Assembly (NCBI RefSeq): GCF_000427625.1
Contig: NZ_KE386569.1
Coordinates: 3,942,313-4,006,312 of the forward strand
Length of the DNA: 64,000 nt
From: Methylobacter luteus IMV-B-3098
GTDB lineage: Bacteria > Pseudomonadota > Gammaproteobacteria > Methylococcales > Methylomonadaceae
Direction of reading: 5' to 3'
Part shown: positions 16,888 to 26,217 of the stretch, one piece after another
Layout of the letters: each line of letters opens with the position of its first letter
How positions within the stretch are numbered: the stretch's first letter is position 1
Translations under genes and position numbers: made by a program
Notes under the pieces: model-generated
Databases searched by the model: none
Told to the model about the DNA's origin: nothing
The model's input: the letters and a program-made list of their open reading frames with translations, nothing else

Positions 16888-17253
16888 CTAGATGTGCAGT
16901 AACCCCCTAAAGCCTTGCCATGCGGTTTCGTTTCCCTGAGCTAAATCACGAAACCTATTACGCCAGGAAGGGCCATCTTGCGCGCAATTAAGGGCGTCAT
17001 CGAGAGTACGGAAAACTCCCCAGCAAATAGATCTATCCCAGGCTTTACCGTCCAGGCAATGAACTGAATACACGTGTTCATCATGAATAACAAAGGACAG
17101 CCCATACCAATGCTTCAGATGTTCCTGATCTCGCTTCGAAATAGCTACAGTATTAAATCCGTCAGGCAGTAACGGATTAATCAGGCATCCATTAATAAAA
17201 TCATCGGCGATATAACTGGTATCATCGTCAAAATTGAATATTTGTTTAGGCAT
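16888..17253 (-). CDS. Small protein of unknown family, paralogue of 20250-20492
   Basis: A protein of 121 residues from the ATG at 17253 (AGGTAGGTG upstream); a longer frame to 17331 adds 26 residues that the paralogue lacks. FNFDDDTSYIADDFINGCLI and WGVFRTLDDALNCAQDGPSW align with FKIDNNTEYLAEDFIGGYLI and WGIFDTLDEALNCARYEPVW of the second copy. No signal peptide, membrane segment or known motif is seen. The C-terminal 25 residues are unique to this copy. The IS21 element sits between the two paralogues; without it they would be neighbours on the same strand. Confidence 0.6.
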   Translation of the reverse strand: MPKQIFNFDDDTSYIADDFINGCLINPLLPDGFNTVAISKRDQEHLKHWYGLSFVIHDEHVYSVHCLDGKAWDRSICWGVFRTLDDALNCAQDGPSWRNRFRDLAQGNETAWQGFRGLLHI

Positions 17254-17386
17254 TATGCACCTACCTGAGTTTTCAGATACGGTTATTCCCCTTATTGCCG
17301 TCATTGGCTCAAACTGATCCGCTGGACACAAACAGGCCGGCAGGGATCAGTGAAAGGCAAAAAAAGCCTCGATGAAGGGGCGGTCT

Positions 17387-17395
17387 ATTAAAAGG
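17387..17395. repeat. Target-site duplication of the IS21 element, left copy
   Basis: ATTAAAAGG, identical to 19828-19836 on the other side of the element. One or two bases of uncertainty in the boundary are possible. Confidence 0.75.
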
Positions 17396-17460
17396 GTGTC
17401 AAAGAGCGTTGAAAATTTTCCAGTAAAGAGCGTCGAAAAGTTTCCAGTCGTGTTGTAGGG

Positions 17461-18210
17461 TTATCGGCCTTCAGCCGCCTTTTTTCGCTGCTTGAACCGA
17501 TAGGAATCATTACCTGTTTCCAGAATATCGCAGTGATGAGTAATTCGATCCAACAGGGCCGTGGTCATCTTGGCATCACCGAACACCTGCACCCATTCGG
17601 CGAAGTTCAGATTAGTGGTGATGATCAGCGAGGTTTTCTCGTACAGCTGACTGATCAGATGAAACAGCAAAGCGCCACCCGATGCCGGGAACGGCAGATA
17701 GCCCAGTTCATCGAGAATGACTGCATCACTATGCGTTAACCGCTTGGCCAGAGTGCCGGCCTTGCCCAACTGCTTTTCCTTGTCCAGTTGATTGACCAGA
17801 TCGACAGCGTTGTAAAAACGCACGCGTTTGCCCTGGTGAATGGCTGCTACGCCCAGGGCGGTCGCCAGATGGGTTTTACCGGTGCCGGTTCCGCCCACCA
17901 GTATCAGGTTGGTGACCTGCTCCATGAAGCCGGCCGTTGCCAACTGCTCAATCCGCGCTTGCTCCAAAGGCGTTTCCTGCCAATCAAAGCTCATCAGATC
18001 ACGGTGATGAGGAAAGCGCGCGGCTTTAAGCTGATAACTTAGGCTGCGGGCCTGTCGGTCAGCCTGTTCCGCTTCAATCAGGCGATCCAGCCAAACTTCC
18101 GGCATGACGGGCTTTTGCTGACCACTGTATTCGGCTTGCCACTCGCTCCAGGCCGCAGCCATGCCATAGAGATGAAGATCCTTTAGGCGCATTGCACGAT
18201 CAATGGACAT
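17461..18210 (-). CDS. istB: IS21-family transposition ATPase IstB
   Basis: A protein of 249 residues, a AAA+ ATPase related to DnaA/Dna[20 protein letters not shown] is Walker A and [12 protein letters not shown] is Walker [16 protein letters not shown] holds the sensor-1 asparagine, and [10 protein letters not shown] ends the family core. In IS21 elements IstB loads on target DNA, bends it and recruits the IstA transposase. Its start overlaps the end of istA by 11 bp, the usual arrangement for coupled translation. Confidence 0.96.
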   Translation of the reverse strand: MSIDRAMRLKDLHLYGMAAAWSEWQAEYSGQQKPVMPEVWLDRLIEAEQADRQARSLSYQLKAARFPHHRDLMSFDWQETPLEQARIEQLATAGFMEQVTNLILVGGTGTGKTHLATALGVAAIHQGKRVRFYNAVDLVNQLDKEKQLGKAGTLAKRLTHSDAVILDELGYLPFPASGGALLFHLISQLYEKTSLIITTNLNFAEWVQVFGDAKMTTALLDRITHHCDILETGNDSYRFKQRKKAAEGR

Positions 18211-19723
18211 GGCGTGAACTCCGCAAGGTATCGTAGCGGCTGCAATCAGCTACCGGCTCCAGGGCCAATGTCGGCGTGGATGGCGATGTGTCAGTCAACG
18301 GTTTAGGCCTAGCTGCATCAGTTAACCGGCGCATTTCATTGAGCACAATCGCGGCGCTGATGATCCCGGTTTGCAAGGTCAGGTCGCACGCCACTTCCAG
18401 TGTCTCCAGGCCATCATCGCCTAATGACCTGGCCATCAGCAACAGATCGACAAACGCGCGATCACCTTGGTCTTGTTTGAGAATGCGGTCCCGGACCACT
18501 TTAACCGGTGCCGGCAGATCCCAGGCCTGAAACGGCGCACCATGCCGCAGTGCTCCCGGCTTTTTCTCTAATACCGGCAGGTAATGCCAGGGATCACAGA
18601 CCAGCTGATCACGGCCAAAACGACGGATATGTTCGGCAATGACCTGACCTTCGGCCACCAGGCGCACACGATCGGCCGTTAAGCGCACTGACACCACCGC
18701 ATTAGCCCATTGGGCCGGCACGCTGTAGCGATTACGGTCAATACGTATCAGGCACAACTGTGAGACCCGCCGTACCTCTTCCACGTAGCCATCAAAGCTG
18801 GCCTTGACTGGCATTAACAGCGGCTGTTCTTCGGCAAAGCAATCGGCGATAGTGCGTGAAGGTTGTTCGGGATGGGGCCGTCCCGCCAATTCCCGACAGC
18901 GTAGCGCCAGCCAGGCATTCAGGCTGGTAAAATCGGCGAATTTGGCCAAGGGCGTAAACAGCCACTCCCGGATATTACCCACCTGATTTTCCACTTGGCC
19001 TTTTTCCCAGCCCGATGCCGGCGTGCAGGCCACCGGCTCAAACAGATAGTGATTGGCCAAGGCCAGAAAACGGCGATTAAAGCGACGCTCCTTGCCGACA
19101 AAGATCGCGTCAACAACAGCCTTCAGATTATCGTAGATCATGCGTTTTGGTACGCCACCGAAGTAAGCGAACGCCTGGCGGTGTGCATCCAGCACCATCT
19201 CCTGGGTTTCTCGCGGATAGGCGACCACGAACATCTGCCGGCTGTAGGCCAGGCGAAAGTGAGCCACTTTAATGGTCTGCGTCACACCGCCGAGCTCGAC
19301 GGTTTCCTGGCTCCAATCAAACTGGCAGGTCTCGCCCGCCGGAAAGGCTAACGGTACAAAGGCTTGTTTGACGGCGGGACTGCTGACTTGCTGTTTCTTC
19401 CAACGCCTTACATGGCGTTGTACGGCCGTATAAGAGCCGCGGTACCCCTCAACCTGGAGACACTCATACAGTCGGCGGGCAGTCCGTCTCTGTTTACGCG
19501 GCAAAACCGCTTCCTGCTCCAACCAGGTGTCCAGTTGGTCATGGAATGAGCCCAGCTTGGGATAAGGCTGATGTTGGCGCTGATAAACCGGCGCTTCAAG
19601 CGTCTTGAGATGCTTGCGGATGGTGGGGCGGGAGAGCTTAAAGGTCTTCGCCAGAGAACTGATGCTTTCTTTACCTACATGATGACGCCGTCTGAGTTCG
19701 GCAATAAGGTCCATTTCTAACAC
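18200..19723 (-). CDS. istA: IS21-family transposase IstA
   Basis: A protein of 507 residues. The N-terminal helix-turn-helix ([20 protein letters not shown], about residues 20-40) binds the terminal repeats. The rve-type catalytic core shows [14 protein letters not shown] (first Asp), [13 protein letters not shown] (second Asp) and [17 protein letters not shown] (Glu). The Mu-transposase C-terminal beta barrel follows ([20 protein letters not shown]). All three acidic residues are present and the frame is unbroken, so the element should be active. Confidence 0.96.
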   Translation of the reverse strand: MLEMDLIAELRRRHHVGKESISSLAKTFKLSRPTIRKHLKTLEAPVYQRQHQPYPKLGSFHDQLDTWLEQEAVLPRKQRRTARRLYECLQVEGYRGSYTAVQRHVRRWKKQQVSSPAVKQAFVPLAFPAGETCQFDWSQETVELGGVTQTIKVAHFRLAYSRQMFVVAYPRETQEMVLDAHRQAFAYFGGVPKRMIYDNLKAVVDAIFVGKERRFNRRFLALANHYLFEPVACTPASGWEKGQVENQVGNIREWLFTPLAKFADFTSLNAWLALRCRELAGRPHPEQPSRTIADCFAEEQPLLMPVKASFDGYVEEVRRVSQLCLIRIDRNRYSVPAQWANAVVSVRLTADRVRLVAEGQVIAEHIRRFGRDQLVCDPWHYLPVLEKKPGALRHGAPFQAWDLPAPVKVVRDRILKQDQGDRAFVDLLLMARSLGDDGLETLEVACDLTLQTGIISAAIVLNEMRRLTDAARPKPLTDTSPSTPTLALEPVADCSRYDTLRSSRHVH

Positions 19724-19827
19724 TCCAGGATGCTCCGGTCAAAAACCGGTCATTAAATAACCTGGGGTGGAAACTTTTCAACGCTCTTTTCCCCAGGGCC
19801 CTGGAAAGTTTTGCACGCTTTTTAACA

Positions 19828-19836
19828 ATTAAAAGG
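19828..19836. repeat. Target-site duplication of the IS21 element, right copy
   Basis: ATTAAAAGG, the second copy of the 9-bp sequence at 17387-17395. Confidence 0.75.
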
Positions 19837-20026
19837 TATAGCTATGATGAATGCATTAAAAATTACCCGCCTTCATATGTATATTCCGTAATTATCGCTC
19901 AGGTTCAATCTCATCTTTCAATCGATTTTTTCCTGACCGTAAAACTCTGTCTGGTTGCTAAACATAAAAGGGCAAGAGTCAACCGGCTTTTTATCGGATG
20001 TTACGCTGCGCTCTCTTGGTACTGAA

Positions 20027-20077
20027 TTTTTTGTCTTTCGTTTATCCTGCAATAATGGATAAACGAAAGACAAAAAA
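20027..20077. repeat. Perfect 21-bp inverted repeat (long hairpin)
   Basis: Arms at 20027-20047 and 20057-20077 are exact reverse complements (core GTCTTTCGTTTATCC / GGATAAACGAAAGAC extended by six T or A bases) around the 9-base loop TGCAATAAT. It lies directly against the terminator hairpin at 20078-20098. The surrounding 19837-20249 interval contains no other feature I can support. Confidence 0.85.
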
Positions 20078-20098
20078 AAGCCCCTGATTAAGGGGCTT
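20078..20098 (-). terminator. Rho-independent terminator of the small gene at 20250-20492
   Basis: On the minus strand the stem AAGCCCCT/AGGGGCTT with a 5-base loop is followed by eight T residues. It lies 150 bp past the stop of the minus-strand gene 20250-20492. Confidence 0.8.
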
Positions 20099-20249
20099 GA
20101 GAGATCAATGATAACTACTAACGTGACAAGTGTTTTAACTTATCACTTTTTGATAGACATTATTTATGTCTAAAAAATTCATTAAATTTATATCAAAAGT
20201 TACTGCGTCTTTTGTTCGAGGCCTCGCTAATGACATCAAATGTCAGCGA

Positions 20250-20492
20250 TCAGATGTAATGCCATACAGGCTCATATCTGGCGCAGTTTAGAGCTTCATC
20301 GAGCGTATCAAAAATTCCCCAGCATCTAAGGCAGCCATTAATTAAGCGGTGCACTGAGACTTTATGTTGGGTGCGAATAATAAAGGGTGAATCGGGGACC
20401 AATCCGTCAAGAAAAAAAGGATTAATCAAATAGCCTCCAATAAAATCTTCCGCTAAGTACTCGGTATTATTATCAATTTTAAACTTATTCAT
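20250..20492 (-). CDS. Small protein of unknown family, paralogue of 16888-17253
   Basis: A protein of 80 residues. It shares TEYLAEDFIGGYLINPFFLDG and WGIFDTLDEALNCARYEPVW-type segments with its paralogue (conserved residues: Y-x-A-D/E-D-F-I-x-G-x-L-I-N-P and W-G-x-F-x-T-L-D-x-A-L-N-C-A). The tail after that block is missing, so it is 41 residues shorter. It is likely cytoplasmic, with no signal peptide. It has its own terminator downstream. Conservation of the two motifs between diverged copies argues that both are or were real genes. The function is not known. Confidence 0.55.
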   Translation of the reverse strand: MNKFKIDNNTEYLAEDFIGGYLINPFFLDGLVPDSPFIIRTQHKVSVHRLINGCLRCWGIFDTLDEALNCARYEPVWHYI

Positions 20493-20851
20493 AGCTATAA
20501 CGACCTCAGGCTGAATCAGATATCCCTGATTTGTCAGCTAGATAGGGTTTGGGCTATTTCCCATCTAGATTCTTAAAAAAATAGTCTTAAGAGGCTTAAA
20601 AATACTCTTTTTTTGTGACAGACATATGAAGCCAGACAGGGGAAACCACATGGATGCGAGAGGGGTTGGCGTGGTGAAAAAACGTGAATCGCTACATTGA
20701 AATGATTACTGCCCTGATCAGTTGCCTTGTGCAAAACGACAAATGTGAGAGGGTAATGTATATCGCTGTTTTGACAATCGAAATAAGTTTTTTGTACTCT
20801 CCTGACTATGCCGACCTGTATCTTAACCTGTTAAGTAGAATGAGCTGAAAA
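20493..20851. other. Intergenic region upstream of the SIMPL-domain gene
   Basis: About 360 bp between divergent genes. Apart from the candidate promoter at 20771-20798 I see no repeat, RNA or open frame in it. Confidence 0.45.
20771..20798 (+). promoter_or_regulatory. Candidate sigma-70 promoter of the SIMPL-domain gene
   Basis: A perfect -35 box TTGACA (20771-20776), 16 bases, then TGTACT (20793-20798), a weak -10 with four of six consensus positions. It lies 54 bp upstream of the start codon at 20852. Confidence 0.3.
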
Positions 20852-21571
20852 ATGAACCAGACAAATAAAGCAAACGCCCTGATCTTGGGTATCTCGATCT
20901 TTCTCGGACTGACTGCGCTTGGATATCTCCTTGGCAGGGCCGCTATCGACTTCAAGGAATACGAGCGGAGCGTTACCGTTAAAGGGCTATCCGAGCGAGA
21001 ACTGCCAGCAGATATAGTGATTTGGCCCATCGTTTTCACCGAGAGCGGCAATGACCTCGGCGCGCTATATAACTCTATTGAAGCCGGCAAAAAGAGCATC
21101 GAAGCGTTTTTGGTTTCCAAGGGCATTGCGGCAGCCGAAATATCACATTCTTTACCTTCGATTACCGACAAGTCAGCGCAGGAATATACCAACGGCCAGA
21201 AGGCCGAATTCAGATATGTGGCTATCCAAACGGTCACAGTTTACTCATCGAATGTCCCTACAGTCCGAAAGGCAATGAATGAACTATCTGAATTAGGCAA
21301 ACGTGGAATCGCTTTTAAAGGCGAGGACTATCAAAATCAGACTGAATATCTGTTCACTAGCTTAAATAAAATCAAGCCGGAAATGATCCAGGAGGCCACA
21401 ACGAAAGCGAGAGAGGTCGCCTTAAAATTTGCCGAAGACTCAAATAGCAAACTGGGAAAAATAAAACAGGCGTCTCAGGGCCAGTTTTCCATAGACCCAC
21501 GAGATAAAAACAATCCGCATATCAAGAAAATTCGAGTAGTGTCCACCGTCGAATATTACTTATCCGATTAG
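20852..21571 (+). CDS. SIMPL-domain (DUF541) periplasmic protein
   Basis: A protein of 239 residues. An uncleaved N-terminal membrane anchor (ANALILGISIFLGLTALGYL, residues 8-27) is followed by the SIMPL fold: RSVTVKGLSERELPADIVIW, then a central QTVTVYSSNVPTVRKAMNEL and TTKAREVALKFAEDSNSKLG near the C-terminus. DUF541 proteins (YggE, BP26) form periplasmic oligomers or channel-like rings linked to oxidative stress, with no known enzymatic role. It is likely anchored in the inner membrane facing the periplasm. It is monocistronic. Confidence 0.9.
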   Translation: MNQTNKANALILGISIFLGLTALGYLLGRAAIDFKEYERSVTVKGLSERELPADIVIWPIVFTESGNDLGALYNSIEAGKKSIEAFLVSKGIAAAEISHSLPSITDKSAQEYTNGQKAEFRYVAIQTVTVYSSNVPTVRKAMNELSELGKRGIAFKGEDYQNQTEYLFTSLNKIKPEMIQEATTKAREVALKFAEDSNSKLGKIKQASQGQFSIDPRDKNNPHIKKIRVVSTVEYYLSD

Positions 21572-21877
21572 AGCGCTTGGCAACAGCCTTGCAGGCGCAT
21601 CCCTGCAACCAGTGAAGGTTAGCAGTACCGGATAAGCTATGATCCGGTAGCAGAATGACTAGTAATAACCCCCAATTTGATAGATTGCTTAAGCGAAGCG
21701 GGGGTATGTGGAGAAGGGGTCTTTCCGGAGCTGTACGGATGAATGCTTTGAGCATTATATGTCTATGGTATAATAGAAGTATGTTAATAGTTGCCATTTC
21801 AAAGCAGTCACTGGTTATAGCAGTGCCAGTCGCGTGATCATGTCGAGATAGAATCGCCCATACGGGTTCACGTGCTC
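21572..21877. other. Intergenic region between the convergent SIMPL and LysR genes
   Basis: About 300 bp. Nothing convincing is seen: short open frames occur on both strands but have no ribosome binding sites or family resemblance. No clear terminator hairpin was found. Confidence 0.4.
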
Positions 21878-22765
21878 CTAAATTTTCCTTGGCTTTCGAC
21901 CTTCCAGTAAGTCAGTTTCTTTAATCAGAAATTCGACCATGCGATCTCGAAAGATACGAACTCTCGCAATTGTACGTAGATCGACATGGCTGAGAACCCA
22001 GACGTCATACCCGGATTCGACATGTTCCACAGGAAAACGTACTAACTCATTCGCCTCATCAGCCAGGGAACAGGGCAGTAAAGCCAATCCCAGGCCTTCT
22101 CTGCACATTTCAAACATCGCCACGCTGGAATTCGTCCGGTATGCCCGCTTGAGTTTGGGAAAGTTTTTTTTGATCCAACAAGGCATGGTGACTCCGTCGC
22201 CTATCCAGGTGATACAGGGCGGTGTTTCCGGCGAGAGGTTTTTCAATAATTCCGGGTGGCCATAGACATGACACGCGAGCCTGCAGATACGTTTGCCCAC
22301 CACATTCGGCGGCGGTTCTATAATGGCTTGAATCGCAATGTCGGCCTCCCGTCCTGCCAGATTCAGGACTTCTTCGGCAGCGATCAGCTCAAAATCGACA
22401 TCGGGATGGTCTCGTTTGAAATCGCGGATTACCGGCATCACAAAACGCTTGGAGCAAACATCGGAAACCGTAACTTTGATTAACCCCGAAACGTCCTCGG
22501 AGTCACTCTCGATTTTTCGATGAATGGCATTGGCTTTGTGCGCCATATCTTCGGCAAGCATGACGATCTTTTCCCCAACAGGCGTAATTACCCAGCCTTT
22601 CGCGGTGCGGTCGAACAGGGCTTTCCCCAATTGGCTTTCCAGTTGAGCGATTCGACGGCTCACTGTCGATTGATTAACGCCGAGCCGTGAGCCTGCTTCC
22701 GTGACGTTTCCTGAACGAACGACTTCGATGAAATAACGGAGATCGTCCCAATTTAGATTATGCAT
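21878..22765 (-). CDS. LysR-family transcriptional regulator
   Basis: A protein of 295 residues. The winged helix-turn-helix is residues 5-64: WDDLRYFIEVVRSGNVTEAG, then LGVNQSTVSRRIAQLESQLG and LFDRTAKGWVITPVGEKI. The effector domain begins about residue 90 (GLIKVTVSDVCSKRFVMPVI) and is a periplasmic-binding-protein-like LysR substrate domain. It belongs to the branch with HNLNWDDLRYF N-termini. It is divergently placed from a methyltransferase gene across a 183-bp region with three evenly spaced TTATGC repeats, so that gene is a likely target. The inducer is unknown. Confidence 0.93.
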   Translation of the reverse strand: MHNLNWDDLRYFIEVVRSGNVTEAGSRLGVNQSTVSRRIAQLESQLGKALFDRTAKGWVITPVGEKIVMLAEDMAHKANAIHRKIESDSEDVSGLIKVTVSDVCSKRFVMPVIRDFKRDHPDVDFELIAAEEVLNLAGREADIAIQAIIEPPPNVVGKRICRLACHVYGHPELLKNLSPETPPCITWIGDGVTMPCWIKKNFPKLKRAYRTNSSVAMFEMCREGLGLALLPCSLADEANELVRFPVEHVESGYDVWVLSHVDLRTIARVRIFRDRMVEFLIKETDLLEGRKPRKI

Positions 22766-22805
22766 ATTTGCAAATACCTTATGCTAATTTTGACATTGGT
22801 TATGC
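22758..22805. promoter_or_regulatory. Three TTATGC repeats at 21-bp spacing, candidate LysR operator
   Basis: TTATGC occurs at 22758, 22779 and 22800, exactly 21 bp (two helical turns) apart, in the LysR/methyltransferase divergent region. The first overlaps the LysR start codon. A TTGACA at 22790-22795 reads toward the methyltransferase. Same-face spacing suits cooperative binding of a LysR tetramer, but the site is inferred. Confidence 0.4.
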
Positions 22806-22948
22806 ATTTTAATCATTAACCACATGCGATACAATGTTTATATTGGTTCAAAGAAACCGGGAAATGCCACCCCATTCCGCGCTACTTTCAATCATTTATT
22901 GAGGCTGATGGTCGCGTTTGCGTTCAGATTTAATCGAGGAAAATTATT

Positions 22949-23743
22949 ATGGCGGGCTATGTTGATGATGTCGTTATTCCGTATGATCGTGATCTTGGGC
23001 CGGTACTATTCGAGCATTATGGTGCCGATACCGCAAGACGCGTCGCGGAACAATCGCCGATGGATGTGCTGGAAATTGCCGCCGGCACCGGCATCGTGAC
23101 TCGGCATCTACGCAGTTTGCTTTCTAAAGAGGCCCGCCTGACCGCGATCGACATCAGCGACTCCATGATGGATGTCGCTCGCTCAAAGTTTCTTCCCGAG
23201 GAACAAGTCACATTCCAGAACGCCGACGCTACCGCGCTGCCGTTCGATGACGAAGCCTTCGATGCCGTGGTCTGCCAATTCGGCATCATGTTTTTCGACC
23301 GCGATAAAGGCTTTCGCGAGGTGTACAGAACCTTGAAGCCCGGCGGGCGTTACTTGTTCCGCGTTTGGGATTCGGAACGCTATAACCCGTTTGCCAGTTT
23401 GAGCTTCGAAGTCCTCAAACAATACTTTCCGTCAGACACCCCCCGGTTTCTATTCGACCCGGTGTCCTGCCACCAAATCGATCCGCTCAAGGAACAGCTG
23501 ATTCAGATCGGCTTCGATCCGGTGGTCATTTCCGTTCAGCGTCACGTCTACGATATTCTCGATGTGACGGCGTTTGCGCGAGCTTTGGTTTACACGCCGG
23601 TGATTTTTGAAATCCGCGACCGTGGCGGTGTCGATCCCGAGGAAATCGTCAAGCAATTGGCCGACGCCTTCAAGAGAGAGTTCGGTTCCAGCCCGATGCG
23701 TTATCCGATGCAAGCGATACTGTTCGAAACAGAGAAACCCTAA
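22949..23743 (+). CDS. Class I SAM-dependent methyltransferase (UbiE/Methyltransf_11 type)
   Basis: A protein of 264 residues. The SAM-binding motif I is VLEIAAGTGIVTRHLR (residues about 40-55), motif II is LTAIDISDSMMDVAR, motif III FQNADATALPFDDEAFDAVV, followed by VYRTLKPGGRYLFRVWD. This arrangement is that of small-molecule methyltransferases. The start has GAGG eight to ten bases upstream. It is divergent from the LysR gene and followed 200 bp later by a second methyltransferase. The substrate cannot be inferred. Confidence 0.9.
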   Translation: MAGYVDDVVIPYDRDLGPVLFEHYGADTARRVAEQSPMDVLEIAAGTGIVTRHLRSLLSKEARLTAIDISDSMMDVARSKFLPEEQVTFQNADATALPFDDEAFDAVVCQFGIMFFDRDKGFREVYRTLKPGGRYLFRVWDSERYNPFASLSFEVLKQYFPSDTPRFLFDPVSCHQIDPLKEQLIQIGFDPVVISVQRHVYDILDVTAFARALVYTPVIFEIRDRGGVDPEEIVKQLADAFKREFGSSPMRYPMQAILFETEKP

Positions 23744-23945
23744 GTTCAAATCTAGATGGGATCGAAGCGGTGCATCGGATTCGAAAGGGGCTGCGGGCAG
23801 AAGAAAGAATGCCGGCTTATCAGCAATTTATGGCTTTGCCAGATAAGCAATTATCAATAGACATTTGAACTTTGCGACAGCCCCCGCAATTCCATTATTA
23901 CCCAAAGGTTTCCTGCAATGATCTTACCAATAGAAGGCACAAGAG

Positions 23946-25019
23946 ATGGCAATACACTTAACAGATATTAATGAGAGCAAGCTGGAGCAGTTGCAGGGCA
24001 AAGTGATTGGTGATGTAGCCGGCTCATTAGGCTTGCTGATAGCCTATATAGGCGACAAACTTGACCTGTACAGCGCTTTGGCTGAGATCAGTCCTGCAAC
24101 CAGCCAGGAACTGGCCGACAGCACCGGCATGGATGAACGCTATCTTCGGGAGTGGCTTTCCGCCAATGCGGCGGCAGGGTATGTGAATTACGATTCAGCG
24201 GCCGGCAGATTTTCATTATCGCCCGAGCAAGCCGTCGTTTTTGCTGCCGAAGGTCATCCGGCCTGCATGCAAGGCTTCTTCCAGGCAGTCATGTCTGCTT
24301 ATATCGATGAACCCAAACTGACTGAAGTTTTCCGCTCCGGTAAAGGGTTGCCCTGGAGCGATCATAGTCCTTGTTTGTTCTGCGGTACCGAACGCTTCTT
24401 CCGGCCAATGTATGCGATGAATCTGATCGATTCATGGCTGCCGGCGCTCGATGGCGTCCGGGAAAAGCTCGAGGCCGGCGCCAAGGTTGCCGACATTGGC
24501 TGCGGGCACGGATCTTCGACGATCCTCATGGCTAAGGCATTCCCTAATTCGACCTTTCATGGCTTTGATTTTCACGCACCATCGATTGAACACGCGCGGG
24601 AGCGGGCTCGAGCCGAAGGCGTCGCAGGCAATACGATTTTCGAAGTCGTGACGGCAAAAGAATATCCCGGGAAAAACTACGATCTTGTCACGATGTTCGA
24701 TGCGCTGCACGACATGGGCGATCCCGTCGGCGCAGCCAAGCATATTGCGAGTACTTTGTCCGGCAGCGGGACATTTATGCTGGTCGAACCTTTTGCCGGC
24801 GACAGTCTGGAAGAAAACATCCATCCTTTAGGCCAGATTTACTATGCTTTTTCCACGATGGTCTGCGTACCCGCTTCCAAGTCACAGGAAGTCGGCCTTG
24901 GCCTAGGCGCCCAGGCCGGCCAAAAGAGGCTTACCGAAGTGCTCAATGCCGGCGGCTTCAGCCAGGTAAGGCGTGCTGCGACGACGCCCACTAATTTAGT
25001 GCTTGAGGCAAAAGTTTAG
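23946..25019 (+). CDS. Winged-helix plus SAM-dependent methyltransferase (Rv2258c-like)
   Basis: A protein of 357 residues. The N-terminal part (residues about 20-90) is a winged-helix dimerisation domain (SPATSQELADSTGMDERYLR, then EWLSANAAAGYVNY), and the methyltransferase core begins with KVADIGCGHGSSTILMAKAF, followed by FHGFDFHAPSIEHAR and LVTMFDALHDMGDP. This two-domain layout is that of Rv2258c-type and O-methyltransferase-like enzymes. HDMGDP is the typical family motif. It lies on the same strand as the preceding methyltransferase and the following propeller protein. Confidence 0.9.
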   Translation: MAIHLTDINESKLEQLQGKVIGDVAGSLGLLIAYIGDKLDLYSALAEISPATSQELADSTGMDERYLREWLSANAAAGYVNYDSAAGRFSLSPEQAVVFAAEGHPACMQGFFQAVMSAYIDEPKLTEVFRSGKGLPWSDHSPCLFCGTERFFRPMYAMNLIDSWLPALDGVREKLEAGAKVADIGCGHGSSTILMAKAFPNSTFHGFDFHAPSIEHARERARAEGVAGNTIFEVVTAKEYPGKNYDLVTMFDALHDMGDPVGAAKHIASTLSGSGTFMLVEPFAGDSLEENIHPLGQIYYAFSTMVCVPASKSQEVGLGLGAQAGQKRLTEVLNAGGFSQVRRAATTPTNLVLEAKV

Positions 25020-25136
25020 CTGTCCGGGACAGCTCGGGATCGAAAATCCATAAGGTTTATCGCAGGAAGGCTGCCGGCTCTGTTGCGTTAATTTAACAAA
25101 AGTAAAGTATTATCCTTTTAAAAGAAGAGATGGTGT

Positions 25137-26201
25137 ATGAAAGAGAACTTCCCTATTCTAAAACCTTGTTCTGTGGCGCTAGTGCTCATGCTGGCGCACG
25201 GTGCTTCTAACGCGATGCCCGGCATGGACATGCCGTCCGCTGCGGACGCCAAAGCGCCGTCGTTAGCCAGAAGCATCGGCGCGCCGATCAACTCGGACGC
25301 CGCGGAATTCGAAATGACCTATAGTGCCGACGGCAAAACCATATTGTTCGTTTCCACACGTCCGGGCAGCATCGAATCTCCAGGTAATCCCTACAGTTTC
25401 GACATCTGGATGGCGCACAGCGTCAACGGCGCTTGGCAAACGCCGATTCATCTCGGGCCGGGCATTGATCCCAAGGTAGGCCCGAACATCAACACCGAAG
25501 CCTGGGAGCTGGAACCGAGCCTTTCGGACGACGGCAACGCCATTTATTTCACCCGCTACCAACCGGGCAATCTGTCGACCGGCGATCTGTACGTGGTGCA
25601 GAAAATCAACGGCCTCTGGCAAGCGGCCAAGAGTTGGAATGACATACCCGAACTGCCGCACCTCAACACGCCGACCGGCGAGGAACATTGCCCGATCATT
25701 GCCTCGGATAGTCTGATTTATTTTAGTTACCAGCAACCGGGCGTAACTCAGGACAGCGACATTTGGAAGGTCGAAAAGAAAAACGGCAGCTGGCAGAAAC
25801 CGCAAAGCTTAGGCTCACGCATCAACTCGCCATACCGCGATCATTTGCATTGGACCGGGCTGTCCAAGGACGGCAAAAGCTTGATCATTACCAGCACCCG
25901 CCCCGACATGGGTTCGCGCGGCGGCCACGACGAATGGATTTCGCATCGGAATCCCCAAGGCGAATGGCAAGAGCCGTTGAACCTTGGCGACACCATCAAT
26001 ACCGCCGGTGAAGACATGTGCTGGTCGTTCTCGCCGGACGGCAAGAAATTCTTCGGCGGCTGGGGGCCGCAAGGCTCCTATAACATGGATGTGCTATGGG
26101 TCAACAAAGACGATGTGCCTTTGCTGAAAAACTTCGACCCCATCGGACCACCGCCAAACCTAATGGCCAAAATTAAGGCAAAAATCTTTAGCACCAATTA
26201 G
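25137..26201 (+). CDS. Secreted PD40/TolB-like beta-propeller protein
   Basis: A protein of 354 residues with a signal peptide (KPCSVALVLMLAHGASNAMP, cleavage near Ala26). Repeats of the PD40 type are visible: FEMTYSADGKTILFVSTRPG, LEPSLSDDGNAIYFTRYQPG, GLSKDGKSLIITSTRPDMGS, and CWSFSPDGKKFFGGW. Such propellers occur in periplasmic binding or sensing proteins. An N-terminal Met-rich motif (MPGMDMPSA) could bind copper, but this is a guess. It is co-directional with the two methyltransferases (117-bp gap). Confidence 0.8.
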   Translation: MKENFPILKPCSVALVLMLAHGASNAMPGMDMPSAADAKAPSLARSIGAPINSDAAEFEMTYSADGKTILFVSTRPGSIESPGNPYSFDIWMAHSVNGAWQTPIHLGPGIDPKVGPNINTEAWELEPSLSDDGNAIYFTRYQPGNLSTGDLYVVQKINGLWQAAKSWNDIPELPHLNTPTGEEHCPIIASDSLIYFSYQQPGVTQDSDIWKVEKKNGSWQKPQSLGSRINSPYRDHLHWTGLSKDGKSLIITSTRPDMGSRGGHDEWISHRNPQGEWQEPLNLGDTINTAGEDMCWSFSPDGKKFFGGWGPQGSYNMDVLWVNKDDVPLLKNFDPIGPPPNLMAKIKAKIFSTN

Positions 26202-26217
26202 TTACACCGTTCAAAGT

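Larger units (their letters stand above)
17396..19827 (-). mobile_element. IS21-family insertion sequence, intact
   Basis: About 2.43 kb with istA and istB intact. The ends carry multiple related terminal repeats as in IS21: AAAGAGCGTTGAAAATTTTCCAG (17401-17423, shown here by position; key core GAGCG..GAAA..TTTCCAG) and a second copy at 17425-17447 on the left; 19801-19823 and 19768-19790 in inverted orientation on the right. A 9-bp direct repeat ATTAAAAGG flanks it. The intact genes and clean duplication suggest a recent insertion. Confidence 0.92.

Noticed and set aside
22824-23099. Plus-strand frame preceding the first methyltransferase
   Set aside because: It overlaps the methyltransferase start in another frame; its start has no ribosome site.
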